Shown one piece after another: positions 1-7,361 of a stretch of 18,367 bases of DNA. The stretch's first letter is position 1; the number at the start of each line of letters is the position of its first letter. The notes below the pieces were generated by a model, which was not told the origin of the DNA, did not search any database, and saw nothing but the letters and a program-made list of their open reading frames with translations. This DNA is from Planctomycetaceae bacterium (GTDB lineage: Bacteria; Planctomycetota; Phycisphaerae; SM23-33): the NCBI GenBank assembly GCA_021371965.1, contig JAJFVE010000170.1, positions 1-18,367 of the forward strand. The letters are read 5' to 3'. A program made the translations under genes and the position numbers.

Positions 1-821
<821 letters not shown>

Positions 822-822
<1 letters not shown>

Positions 823-880
823 GCTATCAGCTGTCAGTAAGCGGATGGCTGACGGCTGATAGCTGAAAGCTGAGAGCTTT
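822..880 (+). repeat. Hairpin element overlapping the moxR stop codon
   Basis: A near-perfect 16-bp inverted repeat (822-837 with 849-864, one mismatch, 11-base loop) starts at the last base of the moxR stop codon. It is followed by a second small hairpin, AAAGCT/AGCTTT (about 866-880). The sequence consists of variants of the word GCTGA(T/A)AGCT. It could work as an mRNA 3'-end structure, but no T-run follows, so it is not a textbook intrinsic terminator. It belongs to the set of word-like intergenic elements in this window. Confidence 0.75.
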
Positions 881-935
881 GCCCTGATCGCCACGGCACC
901 TGATCTACAAGGCCACATTTTCGCCGCAAAGTTCG

Positions 936-964
936 TTGACAGGCACCCGATTCAAACGTAGAAT
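936..964 (+). promoter_or_regulatory. Sigma70-type promoter for tRNA-Gln/prs block
   Basis: A perfect -35 box TTGACA (936-941), a 17-base spacer and a -10 box TAGAAT (959-964; 5 of 6 consensus) precede the tRNA-Gln gene. Transcription would start near 971. It is the best promoter match seen in the window. It lies in the only sizeable gap upstream of the tRNA-prs-rplY-pth-rpsF-ssb-rpsR-rplI series, so it probably drives the tRNA and some or all of the genes behind it. Confidence 0.75.
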
Positions 965-970
965 CTTTGG

Positions 971-1139
971 ACCTGATTCAAGGCGATTTATTAGATCGTC
1001 CTCACGGGCGTCTCCGCGGAGGTTTTGCGGAGAGTGTGCGGGCCCCTCGCGGCCGCCCGCGCAGGCCTCGGGACGACCCCCCGCCGCGATTGGGTTTTTG
1101 CCAGGCAGCGCCTTGGCCGGACGAGCGACTGGAACCTTT
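971..1139 (+). other. Structured GC-rich leader upstream of tRNA-Gln
   Basis: About 170 bases between the predicted transcription start and the tRNA contain no convincing gene. Two hairpins are visible: TCTCCGC/GCGGAGA (1011-1017 with 1027-1033, GGAGG in the loop) and GCGGGC/GCCCGC (1038-1043 with 1055-1060). Short frames here have poor codon character and overlap the tRNA, so they were not called. The role may be a 5' processing leader or a regulatory leader; neither can be shown from sequence alone. Confidence 0.4.
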
Positions 1140-1211
1140 TACCCGGTGGTGTAATTGGCAACACAACAGGTTTTGGTCCTGTTTTTCCAGGTTCGAGTCC
1201 TGGCCGGGTAG
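1140..1211 (+). tRNA. tRNA-Gln (anticodon TTG)
   Basis: A full cloverleaf can be folded by eye. The acceptor stem is TACCCGG/CCGGGTA (1140-1146 with 1204-1210), with discriminator G1211. The D stem is GTGT/ACAC, the anticodon stem ACAGG/CCTGT (1166-1170 with 1178-1182) has loop TTTTGGT and anticodon TTG, and the T stem is CCAGG/CCTGG with loop TTCGAGT. CCA is not encoded. It sits 18 bases before prs, an arrangement known in other bacteria, and probably shares a transcript with it. Confidence 0.96.
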
Positions 1212-1229
1212 TTTGAACCAGAGACATAA

Positions 1230-2201
1230 ATGACTGCACCAGCTAATCTTATGATCTTCAGCGGCCGGGGCAACCCTGACCTCGCCCGCGCGATCAGCGA
1301 CTATCTCAACATCCCGTTGGGAAAGGTCAACTCGTCCGTCTTTCCCGATGGCGAAGTCATGATCAAGCTTGAAGAGGACGTCCGAGGTCGCGACGTTTTC
1401 ATCATTCAGCCCACGTGCTGGCCGGTCAACGAGACGGTCATGGAGTTGCTGATTTTCATCGACTCCGCCCGCCGCGCCTCGGCTGAGCGGATTACGGCCG
1501 TCATGCCGTACTACGGTTACGCCCGGCAGGACCGCAAAGATGAAGGCCGCACGCCGATCACGGCCAAGCTGGTGGCCAACCTGATCGCCACGGCCGGAGC
1601 CGACCGCGTGCTGACGATGGACCTGCACGCCGGTCAGATCCAGGGCTTCTTCGACATCCCCGTGGACAACCTGGCCGCCGAGCCGGTGCTGAGCCGTTAC
1701 TGGGCGGGGCACAAGTTTGAAGACTTGGTGCTGGTCAGTCCCGACCCCGGCAACGCCAAGCGGGCCCGCGTGTACGCCAACCGCCTCGGCGGCGACTTGG
1801 CCATCATCGACAAGCGCCGCACCAGCGGCAGCGAGGTCGTCGTCAGCCGCATCATCGGCGACGTCAAGGACCGCAACGTCCTGATGATGGACGACATGAT
1901 CTCCACGGCCGGCACGATCTGCAGCGCCGCCCAACTCTGCCGCGACAACGGCGCCAAGAAGATCTTTGTCGGCGCCACGCACGGCGTCCTGTGCGGCCCG
2001 GCCGTCAAACGCCTGCGAGACGCTCCCTTCGACGAGGTCGTCGTCACCGACACGATCCCCATCGGCCCCGACAAGCGCGCCGCCATCGGCAAGCTGACGG
2101 TGCTGAGCGTGGCCGAGCTCATGGGCGAGGCCATCTACCGCATTCACAATGATCAGTCCGTCAGCAGTCTGTTCCTGACGCACAACGAGCCTTCCGACTA
2201 G
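1230..2201 (+). CDS. prs: Ribose-phosphate pyrophosphokinase (PRPP synthetase)
   Basis: This cytoplasmic enzyme makes PRPP from ribose 5-phosphate and ATP, feeding purine, pyrimidine, histidine, tryptophan and NAD synthesis. At 323 aa it has the usual length for class I enzymes. Visible motifs are the flag loop YYGYARQDRK (about residues 94-103), the DLHAGQIQGFF segment (131-141), the pyrophosphate-side VSPDPGNAKRA (169-179), the catalytic KRR triad region (195-197) and the PRPP-binding loop VLMMDDMISTAGT (217-229). The ATG at 1230 is 18 bases after the tRNA-Gln; the ribosome-binding site is weak (AGAGAC). It is the first protein gene of a conserved translation block. Confidence 0.97.
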   Translation: MTAPANLMIFSGRGNPDLARAISDYLNIPLGKVNSSVFPDGEVMIKLEEDVRGRDVFIIQPTCWPVNETVMELLIFIDSARRASAERITAVMPYYGYARQDRKDEGRTPITAKLVANLIATAGADRVLTMDLHAGQIQGFFDIPVDNLAAEPVLSRYWAGHKFEDLVLVSPDPGNAKRARVYANRLGGDLAIIDKRRTSGSEVVVSRIIGDVKDRNVLMMDDMISTAGTICSAAQLCRDNGAKKIFVGATHGVLCGPAVKRLRDAPFDEVVVTDTIPIGPDKRAAIGKLTVLSVAELMGEAIYRIHNDQSVSSLFLTHNEPSD

Positions 2202-2240
2202 CGATTAGGGCCCGGCGACGCCCGGCCAGGAGAAGCGAAC

Positions 2241-2894
2241 ATGGCATCCAAACTCAAAGCAAACCCCCGCCCGCGGACCGGAACTCACGGTTCGAGGTCC
2301 CTGCGCAAGCAAAGCCTCATTCCCGCCGTGATCTACGGCCACGGCTTGGCCAACGAAAACGTGGCCCTGCCGGTGCACGAGGTCGAGTTGGCCGTCAAGC
2401 ACGGCGAGCGTCTGCTCGAGCTGGACGTCTCTGGGGCGATCCAGAACGTCCTGATCAAGGAAGTGCAGTGGGACACCTACGGCGTGGACGTGATCCACGT
2501 CGACCTGACCCGCGTGAACCTCGACGAGCGCGTCGAGGTGACCGTCCCGATTATCCTCAAGGGCACGCCCGTCGGGCTGATCGAAGGCGGTTCGCTGCAG
2601 CAGGTCAGCGCCGAGGTCGACCTCGAATGCCCCGTCGTGGCCATTCCCGAGAGTCTCTCGGTGCAGGTCAACGCCCTCAAGGTCGACGACGTGATCACGA
2701 TGGCCGACCTCAAGCTGCCCGAAGGCTCCGTCCTCAAGAGCGACGCGGCTACCATCGTCTGCACGGTGGTGATCATCGCCGAGGAAGTGGCCGCCCCGGC
2801 CGGTGAAGAAGGCGCAGCCGCCGAACCGGAAGTCATCGGCGCCAAGAAGGAAGAGGAAGAGGGCGAAGAGGAAGAGGGCAAGAAGAAAGAGTAA
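2241..2894 (+). CDS. rplY: 50S ribosomal protein L25/general stress protein Ctc
   Basis: This protein binds 5S rRNA in the large subunit. It has 217 residues, the long CTC/TL5 form with two domains: an N-terminal L25 beta-barrel (about residues 1-95, with RSLRKQSLIPAVIYG) and the C-terminal TL5 domain (about 100-185). A charged tail made almost only of Glu and Lys (about 197-217) is added at the C-terminus. The start has a good AGGAG site nine bases upstream. It follows prs by 39 bases, and prs-rplY-pth is a common bacterial order. The GAA/GAG-rich tail ends right at a palindromic intergenic element. Confidence 0.95.
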   Translation: MASKLKANPRPRTGTHGSRSLRKQSLIPAVIYGHGLANENVALPVHEVELAVKHGERLLELDVSGAIQNVLIKEVQWDTYGVDVIHVDLTRVNLDERVEVTVPIILKGTPVGLIEGGSLQQVSAEVDLECPVVAIPESLSVQVNALKVDDVITMADLKLPEGSVLKSDAATIVCTVVIIAEEVAAPAGEEGAAAEPEVIGAKKEEEEGEEEEGKKKE

Positions 2895-2895
2895 G

Positions 2896-3038
2896 GCAAT
2901 TTCCAATTTCCGATTTCCAATTGCCCATTGCCGCATAGCGGCGTAAATGCGGAATGTTGGAATGATGGAATATTGGAGGTTGCGATTGAGCGGTTTTTCC
3001 AATTGAAAATTGGAAATTGAAAATTGGAAATTGGAAAT
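2896..3038 (+). repeat. Palindromic ATTGGAAATTG element between rplY and pth
   Basis: The left arm (2896-2935) is built of AATTTCC-type words and the right arm (2997-3038) of the complementary GGAAATT words, so the two arms can pair. The middle holds GGAATG/ATGGAAT words (2951-2976) that recur in the element near 17660. A perfect local hairpin, TTTCCAATT/AATTGGAAA (2996-3004 with 3008-3016, 3-base loop), lies in the right arm. The element starts directly after the rplY stop codon and runs into the beginning of pth. Confidence 0.85.
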
Positions 3039-3635
3039 GATGTTGTCGATCGCCGCGTAGTCGTAGGCCTGGGCAACCCCGGCACGCGATATCGTGCGAC
3101 GCGGCACAATCTGGGATTCCGGGTTGTCGACGAGCTGGTGCGGCGGCTCGACGCGGGCTCCGGCCGCGAGGCCTTTGGCGCTCGGGCCTGGGACGTGCGG
3201 GCCACGCGGGGCGAGGCCCTGCGACGAGTGACGCTGCTGCAGCCGCAGGAGTATATGAACCGCTCGGGCACGGCCGTGGCGATGGCGGCGGGTTTTTTTC
3301 AGCTCGCCCCGCAGCACGTGCTGGTGGTGATGGACGACATGGCCCTGCCGCCGGGGCGCCTTCGGGCACGGGCGGAGGGGTCGGCCGGCGGGCATAACGG
3401 CCTGGCCGATGTGATGCAGAAACTGGGCACCAACGCCCTGCCTCGCCTGCGGATCGGGATCGGCCCGTCGCCGGCGAATATGGACAGTGCCGACTACGTC
3501 CTGCAAGCCGTTCCGCAGGACCAGGCGGAGATCATTGAGATCGCCGTCAAGGCGGCTGCCGATGCCGTTGAGGATTGGGTCTTCAACGGGATTGCCTTCG
3601 TGATGGACAAGTACAACGGAAAAGCAGAAGAATGA
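3024..3635 (+). CDS. pth: Peptidyl-tRNA hydrolase
   Basis: This enzyme releases peptides from prematurely dropped peptidyl-tRNA. Conserved residues are all present: VVVGLGNPG (residues 12-20, Asn18), RHNLGF with the catalytic His28, EYMNRSG (Asn79), VMDDMALPPGRLR (Asp104/105) and the GGHNGL loop (122-127). The length of 203 aa fits the family. The start is odd. An in-frame TGA lies at 3018-3020, and the only usual start codon before the conserved core is TTG at 3024, inside the AATTGG repeat and without a good ribosome-binding site. The first ~11 residues are therefore repeat-derived. The stop overlaps the rpsF start (ATGA), indicating translational coupling. Confidence 0.93.
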   Translation: MEIGNDVVDRRVVVGLGNPGTRYRATRHNLGFRVVDELVRRLDAGSGREAFGARAWDVRATRGEALRRVTLLQPQEYMNRSGTAVAMAAGFFQLAPQHVLVVMDDMALPPGRLRARAEGSAGGHNGLADVMQKLGTNALPRLRIGIGPSPANMDSADYVLQAVPQDQAEIIEIAVKAAADAVEDWVFNGIAFVMDKYNGKAEE

Positions 3636-4060
3636 GCAAGACCAAAACGTACGAAGCAATGTTCCTGGTCGACTCCGGCAAGGATTTCCAGACCGCCTCG
3701 GCCCCGATCAACACCATCCTGGCTCGCAGCGAGGCCGAAGTGCTCTCGATGAAGCCATGGGACGACCGCCGCCTGGCCTTCGAGATCAAAGGGCGCAAGC
3801 GCGGCTTGTATATCCTGACATACTTCAAGGTAGACCCGCTCAAGGTGACCGAGATCGAGCACGACTGCCAGCTCAGCGAAGAGATCCTCCGCGCGCTGAT
3901 CCTGACCGGCGACGACCTCACCCCCGAGCAGATCAACGCCGAAACCCCCGCCACCGGCGGCCACAAGCCCGACGCCCCGCGCGCCGAAGGCGAAGGCCCT
4001 CGTGACGAGGACATGGATTTCGACCGCGACCGCGATTATCGCGATCGGGATCGGGACTAA
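3632..4060 (+). CDS. rpsF: 30S ribosomal protein S6
   Basis: S6 binds S18 and 16S rRNA in the small-subunit platform. The ATG at 3632 overlaps the pth stop and gives MSKTKTYEAMFLVDS, the standard S6 start; an upstream in-frame start at 3575 lies inside pth and is unlikely. The S6 fold covers about residues 1-100. Beyond it is a non-conserved, probably disordered tail of about 40 residues that ends in alternating Arg-Asp (DRDRDYRDRDRD). Many bacteria have an S6 tail, but this RD pattern is striking. The gene is followed by ssb, rpsR and rplI, the classic order. Confidence 0.95.
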   Translation: MSKTKTYEAMFLVDSGKDFQTASAPINTILARSEAEVLSMKPWDDRRLAFEIKGRKRGLYILTYFKVDPLKVTEIEHDCQLSEEILRALILTGDDLTPEQINAETPATGGHKPDAPRAEGEGPRDEDMDFDRDRDYRDRDRD

Positions 4061-4070
4061 GCGAAGTTGG

Positions 4071-4170
4071 CGGCGGGGCTTGCCCCGCGGGTTGTCAGGA
4101 TCAGGGAAAACCCGTCGAGCACGCTCGACCGCTGACAAAGCAGGATTGCGGTCAATAATCCGCAATCAGA
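4071..4170 (+). repeat. Composite hairpin element (GCGGGGCTTGCCCCGC type), copy 1
   Basis: Ten bases after the rpsF stop is a GCGGGGC/GCCCCGC hairpin (4073-4088). Next come a GATCAGG(G)AAAA stretch, a GTCGAG/CTCGAC hairpin followed by CCGCTGACAAA, and an 8-bp hairpin GATTGCGG/CCGCAATC (4144-4151 with 4160-4167). The same order of parts occurs at 15482-15626. The last hairpin ends 18 bases before the ssb start and could slow transcription or shape the ssb leader. Confidence 0.8.
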
Positions 4171-4185
4171 AATCGGAGACCCGAC

Positions 4186-4644
4186 ATGGCCAGCTACAAC
4201 AAGGTGATCCTGGTTGGCAACCTCACGCGAGACCCGCAGATGAGTTTTACGCCCGCCCAGACCCCGGTCTGCGAGATCGGTCTGGCCGTCAACCGCCGCT
4301 GGCGCACGCCCGACGGGCAGCAGAAGGAAGAGGTCTGTTTCATCGACTGCAGTTGTTTCGGCCGCTCCGCCGAGACGCTCAATAAGTACATGCGCAAGGG
4401 CCAGCCGATCCTCGTCGAGGGGCGGCTGCACTTTTCCTCCTGGGAGGGCAAGGACGGTTCCAAGCGCAGCAAGCACCGCGTGGTGATCGAGCGGTTCCAG
4501 TTCCTCGGCGGCGGGCAGCGCGGCGAAGGCGCTCCCGCGTCAGCCGGTGCCGCGGGCGGCGGCAGCGACGAACCGCCGATGCCCGACTACGACAGTGAAG
4601 CCCCCGCCCCCGGCGGCGGTGGCGGAGAGGATATTCCGTTTTAA
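4186..4644 (+). CDS. ssb: Single-stranded DNA-binding protein
   Basis: SSB coats single-stranded DNA in replication, recombination and repair. The 152-aa protein has an N-terminal OB-fold (about residues 1-110: NKVILVGNLTRDP, CEIGLAVNRRW, FIDCSCFGRSAETLNKYMRKG, ILVEGRLHF). A Gly/Pro/Ala-rich linker follows, and the acidic C-terminal tip is EDIPF, the partner-binding tail of bacterial SSB. The ATG has a GGAG site nine bases upstream. Its place between rpsF and rpsR is the common bacterial arrangement. Confidence 0.97.
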   Translation: MASYNKVILVGNLTRDPQMSFTPAQTPVCEIGLAVNRRWRTPDGQQKEEVCFIDCSCFGRSAETLNKYMRKGQPILVEGRLHFSSWEGKDGSKRSKHRVVIERFQFLGGGQRGEGAPASAGAAGGGSDEPPMPDYDSEAPAPGGGGGEDIPF

Positions 4645-4652
4645 GAGAAAAC

Positions 4653-4682
4653 ATAGGTCCTATGGGACCTATAGGACCTATA
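4653..4682 (+). repeat. TAGGTCCTAT/ATAGGACCTA palindrome
   Basis: Thirty bases made of the word ATAGGTCC and its complement GGACCTAT in three alternating copies lie eight bases after the ssb stop. The segment can form several alternative hairpins. It is not followed by a T-run, so it is probably not a terminator, which fits continued transcription into rpsR. Confidence 0.75.
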
Positions 4683-4721
4683 CCGTTCAGCTTCGGACAT
4701 CGAGCTTTTTGAGGACTTGAC

Positions 4722-4982
4722 ATGGCAATGCAATCACGACGACCCCGACGGACCACCGGGCCGCGCAAGCCCCGTTTTCGCGAGCAGGCCAAGTGCCGGT
4801 ACTGCCGGGAAAAGATCCCCCAGGTGGACTACAAGGACATCGGCGCCCTGGCCAAGATGCTGACCCAGCAGGGCAAGATTTTCTCGCGCAAGCGCAGCGG
4901 CAACTGTGCCCACCACCAGCGCTCGACCAAGCACGCCATCAAGCGCGCACGGTTCCTGGGCCTGCTGCCCTATGCGGGGTAA
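4722..4982 (+). CDS. rpsR: 30S ribosomal protein S18
   Basis: S18 pairs with S6 on the 30S platform. The 86-aa sequence carries the conserved core YKDIGALAKMLTQQGKI and RSGNCAHHQRSTKHAIKRARFLGLLPY. It is a zinc-type (C+) S18 with Cys25-x2-Cys28 and Cys62-x2-His65 as probable ligands. The start has GAGGAC seven bases upstream. It lies between ssb and rplI in the normal order. Confidence 0.97.
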   Translation: MAMQSRRPRRTTGPRKPRFREQAKCRYCREKIPQVDYKDIGALAKMLTQQGKIFSRKRSGNCAHHQRSTKHAIKRARFLGLLPYAG

Positions 4983-4988
4983 GAGACA

Positions 4989-5020
4989 GTGACCGGTAGC
5001 CGGTAGCCCGTAGCCAGGGC
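4989..5020 (+). repeat. Tandem (C)CGGTAGC word repeat
   Basis: Four imperfect copies of a CCGGTAGC/CCGTAGCC word lie six bases after the rpsR stop. It is another of the short-word intergenic repeats. No inverted partner was found in the same gap. Confidence 0.6.
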
Positions 5021-5036
5021 CAGCGGCTCATGGAGT

Positions 5037-5053
5037 GCGTCCCTTGGGGACGC
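5037..5053 (+). other. Perfect short hairpin in the rpsR-rplI gap
   Basis: GCGTCCC/GGGACGC forms a 7-bp stem with a 3-base loop (TTG). It is followed by CTTGGATGTTTTT, a weak T-rich stretch, so it could act as a partial terminator or a processing site ahead of rplI. Evidence is only the inverted repeat. Confidence 0.4.
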
Positions 5054-5170
5054 CTTGGATGTTTTTCGGCCGAACGAAAGGGTGGCATGGCGACACGCGT
5101 TTCCAGCGGGTCGCCATGAGGCGATGGAATGCTGTTGGATGAACGGATGAGTGCCTGGCAGGATGTTGTT

Positions 5171-5204
5171 TCGTCCTCGTCGTCGTCCTCGTCCTCGTCG
5201 TCGG
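5171..5204 (+). repeat. TCG/TCC trinucleotide microsatellite upstream of rplI
   Basis: Eleven consecutive TCG or TCC triplets lie about 60 bases upstream of the rplI start, in its untranslated leader. Translated in the rplI frame they would give a Ser run, but the L9 family start lies downstream at 5261, so the run is probably not translated. Copy number could vary between strains. Confidence 0.75.
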
Positions 5205-5260
5205 TTGTTAATGTTGTTTTGAAAACACGAAACTTCGACTGTCGTGCAGAGGACTCTAAG

Positions 5261-5749
5261 ATGAAACTGCTGCTGAAAAAGAACGTATCGAACCTGGGCA
5301 TTATCGGCGAGGTTGTCAACGTCAAGGTTGGCTACGCCCGCAACTTCCTCGTGCCCCGCGGCCTGGCCGTCGAGCCCACCGAGGCCAACCTCAAGGCCGT
5401 CGAGGCCGACAAGCAACGCTACCTCGAAGAGCTCGCCAAGGAGCGCGCCGCCTACGAGGCCAAAGCGAGGCTCGTCCAGGGCAAGGAGATCACCATCTCC
5501 GCCCGCGCCAACGAGGAAGGGCACCTGTACGGGTCCATCGGACCTGCGCAGATCGCCGAGGCCCTGGCCGCCGAGAAGGCCTTCGTCGACGCCGAGAACA
5601 TCGTCATGGCCGAGCCGATCCGCAAGCTCGACAAGTACGACGTCTCGATCAAGTTCCCCCACGACGTGACGGCCACCATTCACGTCTGGGTCGTCCCGAT
5701 CCGCGAAGAAGAACCCGCCCAGGAAACGCCCCCGCCGACGGAGGGGTGA
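5261..5749 (+). CDS. rplI: 50S ribosomal protein L9
   Basis: L9 binds 23S rRNA near the L1 stalk and limits frameshifting. The chosen ATG gives the family N-terminus MKLLLKKNVSNLG, with GAGGA nine bases upstream; longer in-frame starts (5129) add an unrelated Ser-rich leader and were refused. The 162-aa protein has the N-domain with GYARNFLVPRGLA (about residues 27-39), a long connecting helix (about 45-75) and the C-domain with GHLYGSIGPAQIAEAL. It has a short Glu/Pro-rich tail. It is the last gene of the plus-strand translation block and converges with the next gene. No clear terminator is visible in 5750-5858. Confidence 0.95.
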   Translation: MKLLLKKNVSNLGIIGEVVNVKVGYARNFLVPRGLAVEPTEANLKAVEADKQRYLEELAKERAAYEAKARLVQGKEITISARANEEGHLYGSIGPAQIAEALAAEKAFVDAENIVMAEPIRKLDKYDVSIKFPHDVTATIHVWVVPIREEEPAQETPPPTEG

Positions 5750-5858
5750 GGCGCAGCAGCCCATAGCCTGAAACGAGGCTCGCGCGTGCCAGAGGGACGC
5801 TCACCGCTTAATTATTTCACGCGACGATAAATTGTGGTCTTCGCCGGGAAAATCGGGG

Positions 5859-7307
5859 CTACAGCGGCATGGCCAAGAGCTTGGGTTGGGCCGCGGTGAA
5901 GATTTTTCGCAGTTCGACGATGCGATTTTCGTCGATGTCCGGGCGCTGGTAGCGAGCGATGGCGTCTTTGCAGTAGGCGTCGATGCGCTCGAGCATGTCG
6001 CGTTCGGCGACGGCCTCGACGGCGTCGCCTTGCCAGGCCTTGCGGTCGAACCAGCGCGGGTACCACTGCTCGCTGCGGAAATGCCTGAGCGTGTGCTCGC
6101 TCTGCAAAAAGCCCGTGCCCTGGCCGCGTGCGATCTGCTCGGTCAGCTCGACGGCCAGCGTCTCGTCGTTCACTTCAAAGTGGCCCCAGAACCGCTCGAC
6201 GGACTTGGCGATCTCCAGGTCCAGCATGTGCTGCACGGGGCTGTAGTCCTGTCCGGCCGAGAGTAGACCCTCGCTGCTGGGGTAGGAGCCCAGGCCCATC
6301 GCCCCGGCCGTCATCGGGAACATTTTCTGATACGTCGCCTCGATGCCCGGGCGCTTGCAGTCGACGTACCCCGTCGCGCCGCCGACGAAGATCCCGTACA
6401 GGCGGCGGAACACCTGGCAGACGGCCAGGTCCTGCAGCAACGCCTCGGGGCTGCCGAAGCACGCGTTGGTCGTGCGCATGTCCAGCGAGCCGGTGGCCGT
6501 GATGCCAAAGCCCACCGGCAGAGCGGGGTCCACCACGTGGCCCATGACGAACCCGGCCAGCAGCTCGGCTGTGGCGACGGCCACGGTTCCGGCGATGGTC
6601 ACCGGCGCGCTCATGCCGGAGATGGCCATCGTGCCAGGGTACAGAGCGATGCCGAAACGACGTTTCTCGAGGAAGCACTCGGCCTGCTTGCGGTCGAAGA
6701 TCAGCGGGGCGATGAAGAAGTCGAACGGGGCGACCAGGCTCGTGTCGCCCGGCCGGCCGTTGAGGACCTCGCCCATGCGCACCAGCGGCTCGATATATCC
6801 GGCGTAGAACGTCTCGCCGCCCCCGACGGGCTTGCTGGTGGTCTCGGCCAGCGTGATAGCCGACCAGAGCGGCTCGAGGCGCTGGTCGACCTCGCAGCAG
6901 TTGAGCACCTTGCCCACGGAGGTGAACTCATCGAGCGTCTGGGCCATCTTGGCCATGTCGATGACGTCCTGCTTGCCGGCGAGTTTGCGCCGGCCGCTGG
7001 GCCAGTCCAGCAGGTGCGGGAACGTGCCGCCATGCCCGGTGCGCGTGGCCGGGTTCCACGAGGCGTTCATCTTCACCTCGCCCGCCCCGCCGCCGCGAAG
7101 GTGCTCGACCGTCTCGCGGATGAGCTTTTCCGTGAAGTAGCACCGCATGGCGGGCTTGTCGATCCGGCAGCCGGCGCGGCCGAGAATATCCAGCAGCCCC
7201 TCATGGTGAATCCGCATGCCGGTTTGCGTCAACAGCCGCACGGCCGCGGCGTCGAACTTCCAGAGCGTGGCCTCGTCGTGCAGGTCCCAGAGTTTTCCAG
7301 TGATCAT
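5859..7307 (-). CDS. MttB-superfamily corrinoid-dependent methyltransferase homologue
   Basis: This 482-aa protein resembles the trimethylamine:corrinoid methyltransferase (MttB) superfamily throughout its length. Examples are an N-terminal LLTQTGMRIHHEGLLDIL block, SKPVGGGETF, a Gly-rich core MSAPVTIAGTVAVATAELLAGF and GGATGYVDCKRPG (about residues 307-320). The frame has no internal TAG, so it is a non-pyrrolysine member. Characterised members of this kind demethylate quaternary amines such as glycine betaine, carnitine or proline betaine, passing the methyl group to a corrinoid protein. No corrinoid protein or reactivase gene is nearby, so substrate and partner are unknown. The start has AGAAGGAGAA just upstream. 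The gene is monocistronic and converges with rplI. Confidence 0.85.
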   Translation of the reverse strand: MITGKLWDLHDEATLWKFDAAAVRLLTQTGMRIHHEGLLDILGRAGCRIDKPAMRCYFTEKLIRETVEHLRGGGAGEVKMNASWNPATRTGHGGTFPHLLDWPSGRRKLAGKQDVIDMAKMAQTLDEFTSVGKVLNCCEVDQRLEPLWSAITLAETTSKPVGGGETFYAGYIEPLVRMGEVLNGRPGDTSLVAPFDFFIAPLIFDRKQAECFLEKRRFGIALYPGTMAISGMSAPVTIAGTVAVATAELLAGFVMGHVVDPALPVGFGITATGSLDMRTTNACFGSPEALLQDLAVCQVFRRLYGIFVGGATGYVDCKRPGIEATYQKMFPMTAGAMGLGSYPSSEGLLSAGQDYSPVQHMLDLEIAKSVERFWGHFEVNDETLAVELTEQIARGQGTGFLQSEHTLRHFRSEQWYPRWFDRKAWQGDAVEAVAERDMLERIDAYCKDAIARYQRPDIDENRIVELRKIFTAAQPKLLAMPL

Positions 7308-7331
7308 CGTATTCTCCTTCTGAGCGGTGGC

Positions 7332-7360
7332 ATGGTAACGGCAAAGGGCGATAGGGACAA
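7332..7360 (-). promoter_or_regulatory. Possible promoter of the MttB-like gene
   Basis: Read on the minus strand, TTGTCC (7360-7355), a 17-base spacer and TACCAT (7337-7332) match sigma70 boxes at 4 of 6 positions each, about 25 bases upstream of the start codon. The -35 box lies one base from the arm of the palindromic element at 7362. Spacing is ideal but the boxes are only moderate. Confidence 0.35.
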
Positions 7361-7361
7361 G

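Noticed and set aside
1140..1211. tRNA-Gln as an attachment site for an integrated element
   Set aside because: The genes that follow are core translation genes, no integrase is present, and no second copy of the tRNA 3' end was found in the window.
2205..3659. Open frame (484 codons) on the minus strand across rplY and pth
   Set aside because: It is antisense to two conserved genes and crosses the AATTGG palindrome; it has no recognisable domain.
5129..5260. Ser-rich N-terminal extension of L9
   Set aside because: The family start MKLLLKK with a ribosome-binding site lies at 5261; the extension comes from the TCG/TCC run.
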